DNA from: Nitratireductor sp.
Lineage (GTDB): Bacteria; Pseudomonadota; Alphaproteobacteria; Rhizobiales; Rhizobiaceae
Length of the DNA stretch: 64,000 nt
Reading direction: 5' to 3'
Assembly (NCBI GenBank): GCA_020637805.1
Contig: JACKJU010000002.1
Location: 248,001-312,000, forward strand
Under the pieces are notes generated by a model, which worked only from the letters and a program-made list of their open reading frames with translations, did not search any database and was not told the origin of the DNA. Made by a program: the position numbers and the translations under genes. Shown here in pieces: positions 26,193 to 34,955 of the stretch (position 1 is the stretch's first letter; each line of letters opens with the position of its first letter).

Positions 26193-27128
26193 ATGATTGT
26201 TTGCTGCGGAGAAGCTTTGATCGACATGCTGCCGAGGCGCTTGCCCACGGGCGAGGAGGTCTATCTGCCGGTCGCGGGCGGAGCGGTGTTCAACACCGCA
26301 ATCACGCTTGGCAGACTTGGCGCAAAGGCAGGCTTTTTTTCCGGCATTTCGAGCGACATGCTGGGCGAGGTCTTGCAGGATAGCCTGCGTGAATCCAATG
26401 TCGATTTCTCGTTGTCGCATATTTCGGGAAGGCCCACGACGCTTGCATTCGTCAAGCTGGTCAACGGGAATGCGCAATACCAGTTCTACGACGAGGCATC
26501 CGCCGGGCGCATGATCACGCCAGAAGACCTGCCGCATCTGCCGGACGAAGTGGAAGCGCTTCACTTCGGTGCAATCAGCCTCATTCCCGAACCATGCGGT
26601 GCTACCTACGAAACCCTGGCGCTTTCGGAGGCACCGCGACGGGTGATCTCGCTTGATCCGAACATCAGGCCGGGCTTCATCACCGACGCGGAAGCGCATC
26701 GTGCCCGCATTCACCGGATGATAGCCGTTGCGGATATCGTCAAGGTTTCGGACGAGGATCTGCACTGGCTGGAGCCGGAAATACGGTCTGACGAGGACGG
26801 AGAGAATGTCATCCGCTCCTGGCTATCCGGAGGAACGTCTGTGGTGCTGATGACGAAGGGCAGCGAGGGTGCGCACCTGTTTACCGCTAATGGGGATATC
26901 CGCGTTCCCGCAAGGAAGGTCGAGGTTGTCGACACGGTCGGTGCAGGCGACAGCTTCAATGGGGGCTTTTTGCACGGCTTGAGCAAGGCCGGACTTCTGG
27001 ACAAGCAGAAGCTTGCCTCCGCCGGTCCAGAGTCATTGCAGGCTGCAGCCGAACTGGCGGTTCGCGTGGCGGCTGTCACCGTGTCGCGCGCCGGGGCTAA
27101 CCCGCCCTGGGAGCATGAACTCTCCTGA
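26193..27128 (+). CDS. frcK: Fructokinase, PfkB family
   Basis: A 311-residue ribokinase-family sugar kinase that phosphorylates imported fructose. The N-terminal CGEALIDMLP is typical of fructokinases. The C-terminal signature DTVGAGDSFNGG (Asp247 to Gly258) supplies the anion hole and the catalytic base Asp253. A GGAAGAGGGGCAA site precedes the ATG. Here it is in a unit with the regulator, divergent from frcBCA rather than at the end of that operon. Confidence 0.93.
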   Translation: MIVCCGEALIDMLPRRLPTGEEVYLPVAGGAVFNTAITLGRLGAKAGFFSGISSDMLGEVLQDSLRESNVDFSLSHISGRPTTLAFVKLVNGNAQYQFYDEASAGRMITPEDLPHLPDEVEALHFGAISLIPEPCGATYETLALSEAPRRVISLDPNIRPGFITDAEAHRARIHRMIAVADIVKVSDEDLHWLEPEIRSDEDGENVIRSWLSGGTSVVLMTKGSEGAHLFTANGDIRVPARKVEVVDTVGAGDSFNGGFLHGLSKAGLLDKQKLASAGPESLQAAAELAVRVAAVTVSRAGANPPWEHELS

Positions 27129-27152
27129 CGGATTGCCGCGTTTACACCGGCG

Positions 27153-27590
27153 TCAGTTCGCCAGCAGCTTGCCCATGCGTTCGACAGCGAGAACGTAGCC
27201 CTGTGTGCCGAAACCGGCGATAACGCCGTCTGCCCTCATCGATACATAGGAGTGATGGCGGAAGCTTTCGCGCTTGTGGACATTGGAAATGTGAACTTCC
27301 AGTACGTGTCCCTCGAAAGTGTTCAGCGCATCGAGGATGGCGACTGACGTATGAGTGAATGCGGCAGGGTTGATGATGATCCCCTGGGCCTCTTCCCTTG
27401 CCGCGTGAATCCAGTCGATGATCTGGAATTCGGCATTGGACTGATGGAAACGGATATCCATGCCGTGCAGTCCGGCTGCGTTGCGGCATTCCTCCTCGAC
27501 ATCGGCAAGGGTGTCATAGCCGTAGATTTCCGGCTGGCGCCTTCCGAGCAGGTTGAGGTTGGGTCCGTTGAGTATGTAGACGAGTGACAT
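27153..27590 (-). CDS. aroQ: Type II 3-dehydroquinate dehydratase
   Basis: A 145-residue dodecameric-type dehydroquinase that converts 3-dehydroquinate to 3-dehydroshikimate. Active-site blocks NGPNLNLLGRRQPEIYG (residues 8-24, with the catalytic Tyr at 23), NPAAFTHTSVA and EVHISNVHKRESFRHHSY are all present. It is 65 bases downstream of a Gfo/Idh/MocA dehydrogenase and not with other aro genes. A catabolic (quinate-type) rather than biosynthetic role is therefore plausible. Confidence 0.93.
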   Translation of the reverse strand: MSLVYILNGPNLNLLGRRQPEIYGYDTLADVEEECRNAAGLHGMDIRFHQSNAEFQIIDWIHAAREEAQGIIINPAAFTHTSVAILDALNTFEGHVLEVHISNVHKRESFRHHSYVSMRADGVIAGFGTQGYVLAVERMGKLLAN

Positions 27591-27655
27591 TTCGTATTGC
27601 TCCTGCCGCGCCTGCTGCGCAGCCCTACCGTTTATGTGATTTCAGCCGGTGTATA

Positions 27656-28705
27656 TCAGACCGAGAATTCCGACAGCAGGACGCGCCTGCCTGTATTGGC
27701 CGAAAGCTTGATGGCTTCGACCACCTCCATGTTTGCAACACCATCGCGGCAGGAAACCAGCGGCTCTGCCTTTCCGCGAATGAGATCGCCAAAGTGCAGC
27801 ATCTGGTTGATGTAGCAGTCCGACTCCTCATAGGTCAGGTTGCTCTTGTCCATCTTCACCGTCCAGTCCGGCGTTCCGGGATGCTTCCAGAAGGCAAGGT
27901 CGGGCAGGCTAAGTCCGGCCCGTGTTCCGGCATAGGCATGAACGAACACGTCATGGGCGGGAAAGCGCTTGAGGTTCTCGCCCGCCGAAACGTCCCATGC
28001 CCACGGGCCGCAGGCGGCGTCCGATACGGACATGGTTGCCATGCCCGAACGCTTGAACTGGAGGACGCAGGCTGCGGTGTCCTCCACCTGGAAACCGCGC
28101 TTGGCGTTCGAGGTCATCGCCTGAACGCTTTCCACCTCGCCGAACATGTGGCGCAGCAGGTCGATCTCGTGGATCATGTTGATCAGGAGCGGGCCGCCGG
28201 TGCCCTGTGCAATGCGCCAGGCAACGAAGTAATCGGACGGTTTGGTGAGGGTCGAGTTGACGACGGCGGTCACAAGATCTCCGATATCGCCGTTGTCGAT
28301 CGCCTTCTTGGCCGTCTTGATGATCGGATTGTGGCGCCGGTGATGGCCGACCAGCAGAGGGACACCGGTTCGCGCCACGGCCTCTTCCAATTGACGGCCT
28401 TCCTCGATGGTGTTCGCTACCGGTTTTTCCAGCAGTACCGGGATATTTGCGTCCAGAAACCGCGTGGAGATGGGAACGTGGGATTCGTTGGGGGTGGCGA
28501 CAACGACGGCGTCGGCCACGCCGGCTTCAAGCAGATCGCCAGGTTCGCGGAATGCAGCCACGCCCAGTTCTTCGGCCAGCCTGGCACCGGCTTCCATCGG
28601 ATCGACGATGGCGCTCAGGCGCATGCCCTCGGTCCTGCCAAGCGTTTCAATGTGGGTTCTGCCGATTACGCCTGCACCGATAACGGCAATTTTCAGATCA
28701 GTCAT
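27656..28705 (-). CDS. Gfo/Idh/MocA-family NAD(P)-dependent dehydrogenase
   Basis: A 349-residue oxidoreductase. The N-terminal Rossmann motif is AVIGAGVIGRTH, followed by the EKPVANT motif whose Lys is catalytic in this family, and the second domain. Members oxidise cyclic polyols and sugars, such as inositols, or in a few cases quinate and shikimate. The start at 28705 has GGAGGAAAC; 29 codons of open frame upstream are discarded. Pairing with aroQ suggests a quinate- or shikimate-like substrate, as an inference only. Confidence 0.87.
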   Translation of the reverse strand: MTDLKIAVIGAGVIGRTHIETLGRTEGMRLSAIVDPMEAGARLAEELGVAAFREPGDLLEAGVADAVVVATPNESHVPISTRFLDANIPVLLEKPVANTIEEGRQLEEAVARTGVPLLVGHHRRHNPIIKTAKKAIDNGDIGDLVTAVVNSTLTKPSDYFVAWRIAQGTGGPLLINMIHEIDLLRHMFGEVESVQAMTSNAKRGFQVEDTAACVLQFKRSGMATMSVSDAACGPWAWDVSAGENLKRFPAHDVFVHAYAGTRAGLSLPDLAFWKHPGTPDWTVKMDKSNLTYEESDCYINQMLHFGDLIRGKAEPLVSCRDGVANMEVVEAIKLSANTGRRVLLSEFSV

Positions 28706-28779
28706 GTTTCCTCCAGAAGTATCGCGCCAGACACTATCCGATGGAGCGTTTTGGACAAGGCAAAATTCGCCCATGCAAG

Positions 28780-28895
28780 AAACCCGCAACATGCATTTGC
28801 GGTTTTGTTTCCGGCACGATTGCGAACTTACACGGCTTCAGCGGTAGCTACGGGCGGACGATCCCGGCAGGCGTCCGGGTTTGGTTGTGTACCAA
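28780..28895. promoter_or_regulatory. Divergent promoter region with two inverted repeats
   Basis: Lies in the 323-base gap between the dehydrogenase and the FAH-family gene. AAACCCGCA at 28780-28788 faces TGCGGTTT at 28798-28805 (one unpaired base). TTGGT-N5-ACCAA at 28881-28895 is a perfect short palindrome of the kind bound by GntR-family regulators. No regulator gene adjoins. The rest of the gap shows nothing recognisable. Confidence 0.5.
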
Positions 28896-29028
28896 GGTTT
28901 CTCTAATTCCATCGAAGCCTGAATTGCTCTAGGGTGGCACTGATTTGAAGCCGGTGGCCTGCCTTGCCCTGCCGGAGAATTTCATTACGCATGTTGAGGT
29001 TTGCGGCGAGGCTTGTGGAGGAATTGAA

Positions 29029-30180
29029 ATGAATTTGTTTCCGCACGGCGAGGACCGTGAAGGATTGTTCGTGGGCCGCATCTGGTCGCCAGAGGCCAAG
29101 GGGCCGTGTGTCGTGACCTTGCGTGACGGCAATGTCGTGGACATCACGTCCCGCGATGTGCCGCTGGTCGCCGATATCATGGAGATGGCTGATCCGGCCT
29201 CCCATGTTCGGGACGCGGAAGGCAGGGTTGTCGGCAGTCTTGAAGAGATTGCGTCGAACGATCCAAAAGACCGGGCAAAACCGCATTTCCTTTCGCCTTG
29301 CGACATGCAGTCGATAAAGGCCTGCGGCGTGACCTTCGCTTCTTCCATGGTGGAACGGGTGATCGAGGAACAGGCAGCCGGCGACCCGAAAAAGGCCCTC
29401 GACATCCGGGAACGCATCGGCGAGGTCATCGGTGGCTCGCTGCGCAACATCAAGGCCGGCTCCGAGGAAGCCCAGAAGGTCAAGCAGGCACTCATCGCCG
29501 AGGGCATGTGGAGCCAGTACCTGGAGGTCGGGATTGGTCCGGATGCGGAAGTGTTTTCCAAGGCGCAGGTGCTCTCATCAATGGGGCCGGGGGCAGAGGT
29601 GGGCCTTCACCCGATTTCACGCTGGAACAATCCGGAGCCCGAGATCGTGCTGGCCGTTTCGCCGGACGGGCGGATCGTTGGTGCGACCCTTGGCAATGAC
29701 GTGAACCTTCGGGATGTGGAAGGGCGTTCCGCGCTCCTGCTTTCGAAGGCGAAAGACAACAATGCAAGCTGCGCAATCGGCCCGATGATCCGGCTGTTCG
29801 ACGACAGCTTCAGCCTCGACGACGTTCGTGCTGCCGAACTTGACCTGACGGTGACCGGCGAGGACGGGTTTGTCCTGAAGGGACATTCTTCGATGAAAGA
29901 GATCAGCCGTGATCCAGAAGATCTCGTGAGCCAGACCATCGGACGCCATCACCAATATCCCGACGGGTTCATGCTGTTCCTTGGGACGCTTTTTGCGCCT
30001 ACCCAGGACCGTGATGTTCCAGGCGAGGGTTTCACGCACAAGGTGGGTGATGTGGTGACGATTTCCTGTGAAGGTCTCGGTTCATTGCAGAACACGGTCC
30101 GGCTTTCGACCGAGTGCGAGCCATGGACATTCGGCGCGCGTCAGCTGGCACGAAACCTTGCTTCGCGAGGGCTTCTGTAG
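29029..30180 (+). CDS. Fumarylacetoacetate hydrolase-family protein
   Basis: A 383-residue enzyme of the FAH superfamily, which cleaves C-C bonds, hydrates or decarboxylates 2-keto acids with Mg2+ or Mn2+. The metal site is suggested by NNPEPEIVLAVS and the conserved DVNLRDVEG. The ATG at 29029 follows GTGGAGGAATTGAA and gives the usual length; a TTG 28 codons earlier has no site. It is divergent from the Gfo/Idh-aroQ pair, and the three may form one sugar-acid or cyclitol pathway. The substrate is not known. Confidence 0.85.
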   Translation: MNLFPHGEDREGLFVGRIWSPEAKGPCVVTLRDGNVVDITSRDVPLVADIMEMADPASHVRDAEGRVVGSLEEIASNDPKDRAKPHFLSPCDMQSIKACGVTFASSMVERVIEEQAAGDPKKALDIRERIGEVIGGSLRNIKAGSEEAQKVKQALIAEGMWSQYLEVGIGPDAEVFSKAQVLSSMGPGAEVGLHPISRWNNPEPEIVLAVSPDGRIVGATLGNDVNLRDVEGRSALLLSKAKDNNASCAIGPMIRLFDDSFSLDDVRAAELDLTVTGEDGFVLKGHSSMKEISRDPEDLVSQTIGRHHQYPDGFMLFLGTLFAPTQDRDVPGEGFTHKVGDVVTISCEGLGSLQNTVRLSTECEPWTFGARQLARNLASRGLL

Positions 30181-30186
30181 GCAGCC

Positions 30187-30732
30187 CTATTCGGCAGGCG
30201 TGGAGAGGGGTTCACGGGCGAGGCACCATTCGAGAATCGCATCGGGTTCCGGAAGAAGTGTGTCTGCCAGCCCGCCGTGGAATTCTTCCCATTCGCGGGC
30301 ATAGTCGTTGCGGACGGCACAAAGGGCGGGTTTGCCTTCCTCGAGGCATTTTTCGAGAATGGAACGGAAGCCGTTTCCTTCTGCCTCTGCACGTCCGAAG
30401 CGATTGAGAACAACGAGACGGGTCTCGGGTGCTATGTCGGATGCGACACGCAGGCTGGCTTCTGCAACCGCTGAATAGTCGAGGCTGCAGCCGCTCGAAA
30501 GGGCGCCACGCTTCTGCATTATCGGCAACGACCAGCGGCCGGTGATGCTCTCAAGGCGCAAATCGCTGTGTTCGTAACCTTCTCCGCCGCACGTCTGGAG
30601 GACACCCGCCATGGCGATGCCGCGCGATTTCAACCGTGAAACGACCTGCGCCAACACGCCGTCAATGGCAAAGCCCTTGCTGAAGATTATGCCTGCGAAT
30701 TGCCGGGGATGCTGCATCTGGCTTGCCACCAT
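30187..30732 (-). CDS. DUF2478 protein (molybdenum-associated, NTPase-like)
   Basis: 181 residues, matching by eye the DUF2478 family (GIIFSKGFAIDGVLAQV, WSLPIMQKRG, CSLDYSAVAEA, LVVLNRFGRAEAEG). The family often lies beside molybdate transport or molybdoenzyme genes and resembles P-loop NTPases without a clear Walker A. Here it follows fdsD by 85 bases in the same direction, which suggests a link to molybdenum supply for formate dehydrogenase. The start at 30732 lacks a good ribosome site; an ATG five codons in is possible. Confidence 0.75.
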   Translation of the reverse strand: MVASQMQHPRQFAGIIFSKGFAIDGVLAQVVSRLKSRGIAMAGVLQTCGGEGYEHSDLRLESITGRWSLPIMQKRGALSSGCSLDYSAVAEASLRVASDIAPETRLVVLNRFGRAEAEGNGFRSILEKCLEEGKPALCAVRNDYAREWEEFHGGLADTLLPEPDAILEWCLAREPLSTPAE

Positions 30733-30817
30733 GGTGTTGAGAAAAGGCCATCCCTTTTACGCGCTGGGGCCACAAGGTGGCAATGTGCCAGAAAGGCGCG
30801 CAGGAAATATGCGCCCG

Positions 30818-31051
30818 TCAGGCGTTCGCGGCTTTCGCCGTGACCGTGCGCACCTTGGGCGCAGCATCGCGCACGAGGCCGGAGAAGAGTTCGGGCTGCG
30901 TTTCAAGCAGTTCGAAGAACTGGGCACGCATGCGCGGTTCCCAGAAATCGCTGATATGGGCGGCCACGCCTTCCACCGCCTCGTCGTGCGGACGGGTTTC
31001 GAAGAATTTCGCGATCTGGTTTGCCATGCGGGCCAGCTTGTCAGGCGACAT
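30818..31051 (-). CDS. fdsD: Formate dehydrogenase delta subunit
   Basis: A 77-residue small acidic protein with the FdsD family start MSPDKLARMANQIAKFFET and a HISDFWEPRMR core. FdsD is a subunit or maturation factor of soluble NAD-linked formate dehydrogenase and is required for activity in Rhodobacter. It overlaps the fdhD end by 11 bases, so the two are translationally coupled. Confidence 0.93.
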   Translation of the reverse strand: MSPDKLARMANQIAKFFETRPHDEAVEGVAAHISDFWEPRMRAQFFELLETQPELFSGLVRDAAPKVRTVTAKAANA

Positions 31052-31853
31052 CGTTCATTGCTCCGGGCAGAATGCGTTCGGGATGGGAGAAGATTTCGAA
31101 TTCATCGCCGCGGGCGATGGCAACCAAAGTCATGTTTGCGGTTTGTGCGGCTTCGACGGCCAGAGCAGTCGGAGCAGAAACGGCAATCAGGATTCCGCAG
31201 TTGACGCTGGCGGCCTTCTGAACCAGTTCGATGGAAAGGCGGCTTGAGACAACGATTGCGCCGGATGAGATATCCGTTGACTGGCAGGCTGAAGCTCCGA
31301 TCAGCTTGTCGAGCGCATTGTGGCGGCCGACATCCTCGCGCAGCGCTTTCAGGCCGTCTCCTGGACAATAGCAGGCAGCGGCGTGGACAGAGCGGGTACG
31401 CAGATTCAGTTCCTGGCTGCGGGACATGGCGCGTGTGGCGGCTGCGATGTCGCGGGCTGCGAGATGCGTTTTCGACGATACTGCCGGAATGGCGCGCATG
31501 GCGGCATCGATGCTCTCCAGCCCGCACATTCCGCAGCCAACGGGGCCGGCCATGGAGCGCCGCCGTGCTTCCAGCCGCGAGGCTGCGCCGCTCGACAGGG
31601 AGACCTGCACATCGAAGCCGCGTTCGCCTTCAAGCACCTCGACAGACGTTATATCGCTCGGGGAGGCGATCCCCTCGGACAGGGTGAAACCGAACGCCAG
31701 ATCCTCAAGATGATCGGGCGTCGCCATCAGGACTGCATGCGAGGTGCCATTGTAGGAAATGGCGACGGCAGCCTCGGACGCAAGCTCGCGCGTCGAGGCT
31801 GCGAATTCGCCGCCACGCCATGCAAGTCCATTCGAGCTGCGCGAGGTTTCCAT
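31041..31853 (-). CDS. fdhD: Formate dehydrogenase accessory sulfurtransferase
   Basis: A 270-residue protein that passes sulfur from a cysteine desulfurase to the bis-MGD molybdenum cofactor, which formate dehydrogenase needs. The conserved CGMCG loop (in PVGCGMCGLESID) and the DVGRHNALDKLIG motif are present. It lies 6 bases after fdsA and overlaps fdsD. Confidence 0.95.
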   Translation of the reverse strand: METSRSSNGLAWRGGEFAASTRELASEAAVAISYNGTSHAVLMATPDHLEDLAFGFTLSEGIASPSDITSVEVLEGERGFDVQVSLSSGAASRLEARRRSMAGPVGCGMCGLESIDAAMRAIPAVSSKTHLAARDIAAATRAMSRSQELNLRTRSVHAAACYCPGDGLKALREDVGRHNALDKLIGASACQSTDISSGAIVVSSRLSIELVQKAASVNCGILIAVSAPTALAVEAAQTANMTLVAIARGDEFEIFSHPERILPGAMNDVA

Positions 31854-31859
31854 CCCGCA

Positions 31860-34730
31860 CTACTCCGCCGCCTCGATACGCCGTGAACGCTCGGAAAACT
31901 CCTTGTAGTTTTCCTGCCACTCGGTAGGTCCGTTGGAGGCAGATACCTGGACAGCGGTGACCTTGTATTCCGGGCAGTTGGTCGCCCAGTCGGAATAGTC
32001 GGTCGTGATGACATTGGCCTGTGTGCCCGGGTGGTGGAAGGTGGTGTAGACCACACCCGGCGAGACCCGGTCGGTCACATGGGCGCGAAGGCTGGTTTCA
32101 CCTGCACGGCTGGCAAGCTTGACCCAGTCGCCCTCCTTGACACCGCGTTGTTCGGCATCGTGCGGATGGATCTCGAGCACGTCCTCGTCGTGCCAGACGA
32201 CGTTGTCGGTGCGTCGTGTCTGTGCACCCACATTGTACTGGCTCAAAATGCGGCCGGTCGTCAGCAGGAGCGGGAAACGCGGCCCGGTTTTTTCGTCGGT
32301 TGCAACGTAGTCGGTGCGGATGAACCGGCCCTTGCCGCGAACGAATCCGTCGACATGCATGACCGGCGAGCCGTCAGGCGTATTGCCGTTGCAGGGCCAC
32401 TGAACCGAGCCTTTTTCATCAAGCAGTTCATAGGTGACATTGGCGAAACTCGGTGTGGTGACAGCAATCTCGTCCATGATCTGGCTCGGATGGGTGTAAT
32501 TCCAGTTTGCACCCATCGCGTTGGCCAGGAGTTGGGTCACCTCCCAGTCGGCATAGCCGTTTTTCGGGGACATGACCTTGCGGACACGGTTGATGCGCCG
32601 CTCTGCGTTGGTGAAGGTTCCGTCCTTCTCCAGGAATGTGGAACCCGGAAGGAAGACATGGGCGTAGTTTGCAGTCTCGTTCAGGAAGAGATCGTGAACG
32701 ATGACGCAATCCATGGCGGCAAGGCCTGCGGAGACATGCTTTGTGTCCGGGTCAGACTGGAGAATGTCCTCGCCCTGGATGTAGATGCCCCGGAAGGTGC
32801 CATCCACGGCGGCGTCCAGCATGTTCGGGATCCTCAGGCCGGGCTCATCCGAAATGGTCACGCCCCACGCCTTTTCGAAGATATCGCGAACCTCCGGTAT
32901 CTTCACATGGCGGTAGCCGGGAAGTTCGTGCGGGAAGGAGCCCATGTCACAGGAACCCTGCACGTTGTTCTGGCCGCGCAGCGGGTTCACGCCGACGCCA
33001 TCGCGGCCGATATTGCCGGTCAGCATGGCAAGGTTGGCAATGCCGATGACGGTGGTCGAACCCTGGCTGTGCTCGGTGACGCCCAGGCCGTAATAGATTG
33101 CGCCGTTTCCGCCGGTTGCGTAGAGCCGGGCTGCGGCGCGCAATTCGCTGGCCGGAACGCTGGTCAGTGCTTCGGTTGCCTCCGGGCTGTTGGCCGGATC
33201 GGAGACGAATTCCATGTAGTCCTCGAAGGCGTCCATTTCGCAGCGTTCGCGAATGAACGCCATGTCGTGAAGCCCCTCGGTAACGATCACATGGGCGAGC
33301 GCGGTGACCACGGCAACGTTGGTGCCGGGTTTCAGTGCAAGGTGCTGGGAAGCGCGAATATGCGGCGACTTCACCAGATCGATGCGGCGCGGGTCGATGA
33401 CGATCAGTTTCGCGCCCTGGCGCAGGCGCTTCTTCAGCCGAGATGCGAAAACCGGGTGGCCGTCGGTCGGGTTTGCCCCGATGACGATGACGACGTCAGT
33501 CTGTTCGACGGAGTCGAAGTCCTGGGTTCCCGCAGAAGTGCCAAATGTCTGCCCGAGGCCGTATCCAGTGGGGGAATGGCATACGCGGGCGCAGGTGTCG
33601 GTGTTGTTGTTGCCGAAGACCGCGCGGGCAAGCTTCTGCACGAGGAACGTCTCCTCGTTGGTGCAGCGGGAGGAGGTGATGACGCCAATGGAATCCTTGC
33701 CGGATTCGTCCTGGATGGTCCGCAGCCGGTTTGCCGCGAAATCGAGCGCCTCGTCCCAGGAGACTTCGCGCCAGGGCTGGTCGACGGTCTCGCGGATCAT
33801 CGGGTTGAGGATCCGGTCCTTGTGGCTGGCATAGCCCCAGGCAAAGCGTCCCTTGACACAGGAATGGCCGCGGTTGGCCTTGCCATCCTTGTAGGGGACC
33901 ATGCGCACGAGTTCCTGACCGCGCATTTCCGCCTTGAAGGAGCAGCCAACGCCGCAATAGGCGCAGGTGGTGACGACGGAATGCTCAGGCTGGCCGATTT
34001 CGATGAGCGATTTTTCAGACAGCGTGGCGGTGGGGCAGGCCTGAACGCAGGCGCCGCAGGATACGCATTCGGAGGTCAGAAAGGCCTCGTGCATGCCTGC
34101 CGAAACCCGGCTCTCGAAGCCGCGTCCCTCGATGGTCAGGGCGAAGGTTCCCTGAACTTCCTCACATGCCCGTACGCAACGCGAACAGACGATGCACTTC
34201 GACGGATCATAGGTGAAGTAGGGGTTGGATTCGTCCTTGGGCATCCAGCGCATGTTGATGCCGCCGGAATTGTCGCGCGCCGTGACATGGTTATCGCCTT
34301 CGTAGCCGTAGCGTACATCACGCAGGCCAACGGCGCCTGCCATGTCCTGCAATTCGCAGTCGCCATTGGCGGCGCAGGTCAGGCAGTCGAGCGGGTGGTC
34401 GGAGATGTAGAGTTCCATCACGCCGCGGCGCAACTGCTTGAGCTGCTCGGTCTGGGTGCGAACTACCATGCCGTCTTCGGCAGGCGTGGTGCAGGAGGAG
34501 GGGGTTCCGCGGCGTCCCTCGATCTCGACCAGGCAGAGGCGGCAGGATCCAAAGGCATCGACCATGTCGGTTGCGCACAGTTTGGGGACCTGAATTCCCG
34601 CTTCCGCTGCGGCGCGCATCAGAGAAGTTCCCCTGGGCACCGAAATATCGACGCGATCAATCGTGAGCGTCACCTGCTCCTTTGATTTCGAAGCCGGTGT
34701 TCCGTAGTCGATTTCAGATACGAGGGGCAT
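31860..34730 (-). CDS. fdsA: NAD-linked formate dehydrogenase, molybdenum catalytic subunit alpha
   Basis: 956 residues. Cofactor ligands can be read in order: [2Fe-2S] Cys52/63/66/80; His112-Cys116/119/125; two [4Fe-4S] sets Cys179/182/185/189 and Cys222/225/228/232; a fourth [4Fe-4S] Cys256/259/263/291. The bis-MGD domain follows. The molybdenum ligand is the cysteine of VCHSP (Cys384-His385), not selenocysteine. It oxidises formate to CO2 reversibly and passes electrons to FdsBG. Start 34730 follows GGAGAATAAGC; upstream open frame crosses the DUF4287 gene and is rejected. Confidence 0.97.
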   Translation of the reverse strand: MPLVSEIDYGTPASKSKEQVTLTIDRVDISVPRGTSLMRAAAEAGIQVPKLCATDMVDAFGSCRLCLVEIEGRRGTPSSCTTPAEDGMVVRTQTEQLKQLRRGVMELYISDHPLDCLTCAANGDCELQDMAGAVGLRDVRYGYEGDNHVTARDNSGGINMRWMPKDESNPYFTYDPSKCIVCSRCVRACEEVQGTFALTIEGRGFESRVSAGMHEAFLTSECVSCGACVQACPTATLSEKSLIEIGQPEHSVVTTCAYCGVGCSFKAEMRGQELVRMVPYKDGKANRGHSCVKGRFAWGYASHKDRILNPMIRETVDQPWREVSWDEALDFAANRLRTIQDESGKDSIGVITSSRCTNEETFLVQKLARAVFGNNNTDTCARVCHSPTGYGLGQTFGTSAGTQDFDSVEQTDVVIVIGANPTDGHPVFASRLKKRLRQGAKLIVIDPRRIDLVKSPHIRASQHLALKPGTNVAVVTALAHVIVTEGLHDMAFIRERCEMDAFEDYMEFVSDPANSPEATEALTSVPASELRAAARLYATGGNGAIYYGLGVTEHSQGSTTVIGIANLAMLTGNIGRDGVGVNPLRGQNNVQGSCDMGSFPHELPGYRHVKIPEVRDIFEKAWGVTISDEPGLRIPNMLDAAVDGTFRGIYIQGEDILQSDPDTKHVSAGLAAMDCVIVHDLFLNETANYAHVFLPGSTFLEKDGTFTNAERRINRVRKVMSPKNGYADWEVTQLLANAMGANWNYTHPSQIMDEIAVTTPSFANVTYELLDEKGSVQWPCNGNTPDGSPVMHVDGFVRGKGRFIRTDYVATDEKTGPRFPLLLTTGRILSQYNVGAQTRRTDNVVWHDEDVLEIHPHDAEQRGVKEGDWVKLASRAGETSLRAHVTDRVSPGVVYTTFHHPGTQANVITTDYSDWATNCPEYKVTAVQVSASNGPTEWQENYKEFSERSRRIEAAE

Positions 34731-34732
34731 GC

Positions 34733-34954
34733 TTATTCTCCCTTTTCCGACTTGGCTTTCGCCAAGGCAAAGGCAACGAGCGCATTGGCATGACCGTGAC
34801 CAAGCTTGTGTTCTGTCTTCAGCCAGTTGACGATTTCCATGTGACGGTCTCCCAGCCGTGTGCCGATCATGTCCAGCCAATGTGAGACCGGTTTGCCGTA
34901 GGTCTTCTCAATGGACGGGAAGTAGGAAGCCGGACCTTTGACTTTCTCCATCAT
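34733..34954 (-). CDS. DUF4287 small protein inside the fds operon
   Basis: A 72-73-residue protein (two adjacent ATGs, 34954 and 34951) with the DUF4287 pattern: PASYFPSIEKTYGKPVSHW, then a basic LKTEHKLGHGHANALVAFAL segment. It starts 1 base after the fdsB stop and ends 2 bases before the fdsA start, so it is translated as part of the formate dehydrogenase message. The family has no established function as far as I know. The N-terminal part looks helical, with a conserved Lys-His-Gly patch. Confidence 0.88.
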   Translation of the reverse strand: MMEKVKGPASYFPSIEKTYGKPVSHWLDMIGTRLGDRHMEIVNWLKTEHKLGHGHANALVAFALAKAKSEKGE

Positions 34955-34955
34955 T

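Noticed and set aside
33576..33584. Possible selenocysteine in FdsA
   Set aside because: The molybdenum-ligand position is an ordinary cysteine codon in the VCHSP motif; no in-frame TGA is present.
32031..34685. 884-codon open frame opposite fdsA
   Set aside because: It is the mirror of a well-supported gene whose cofactor cysteines are all readable. Its translation shows no family motif and it has no ribosome site.
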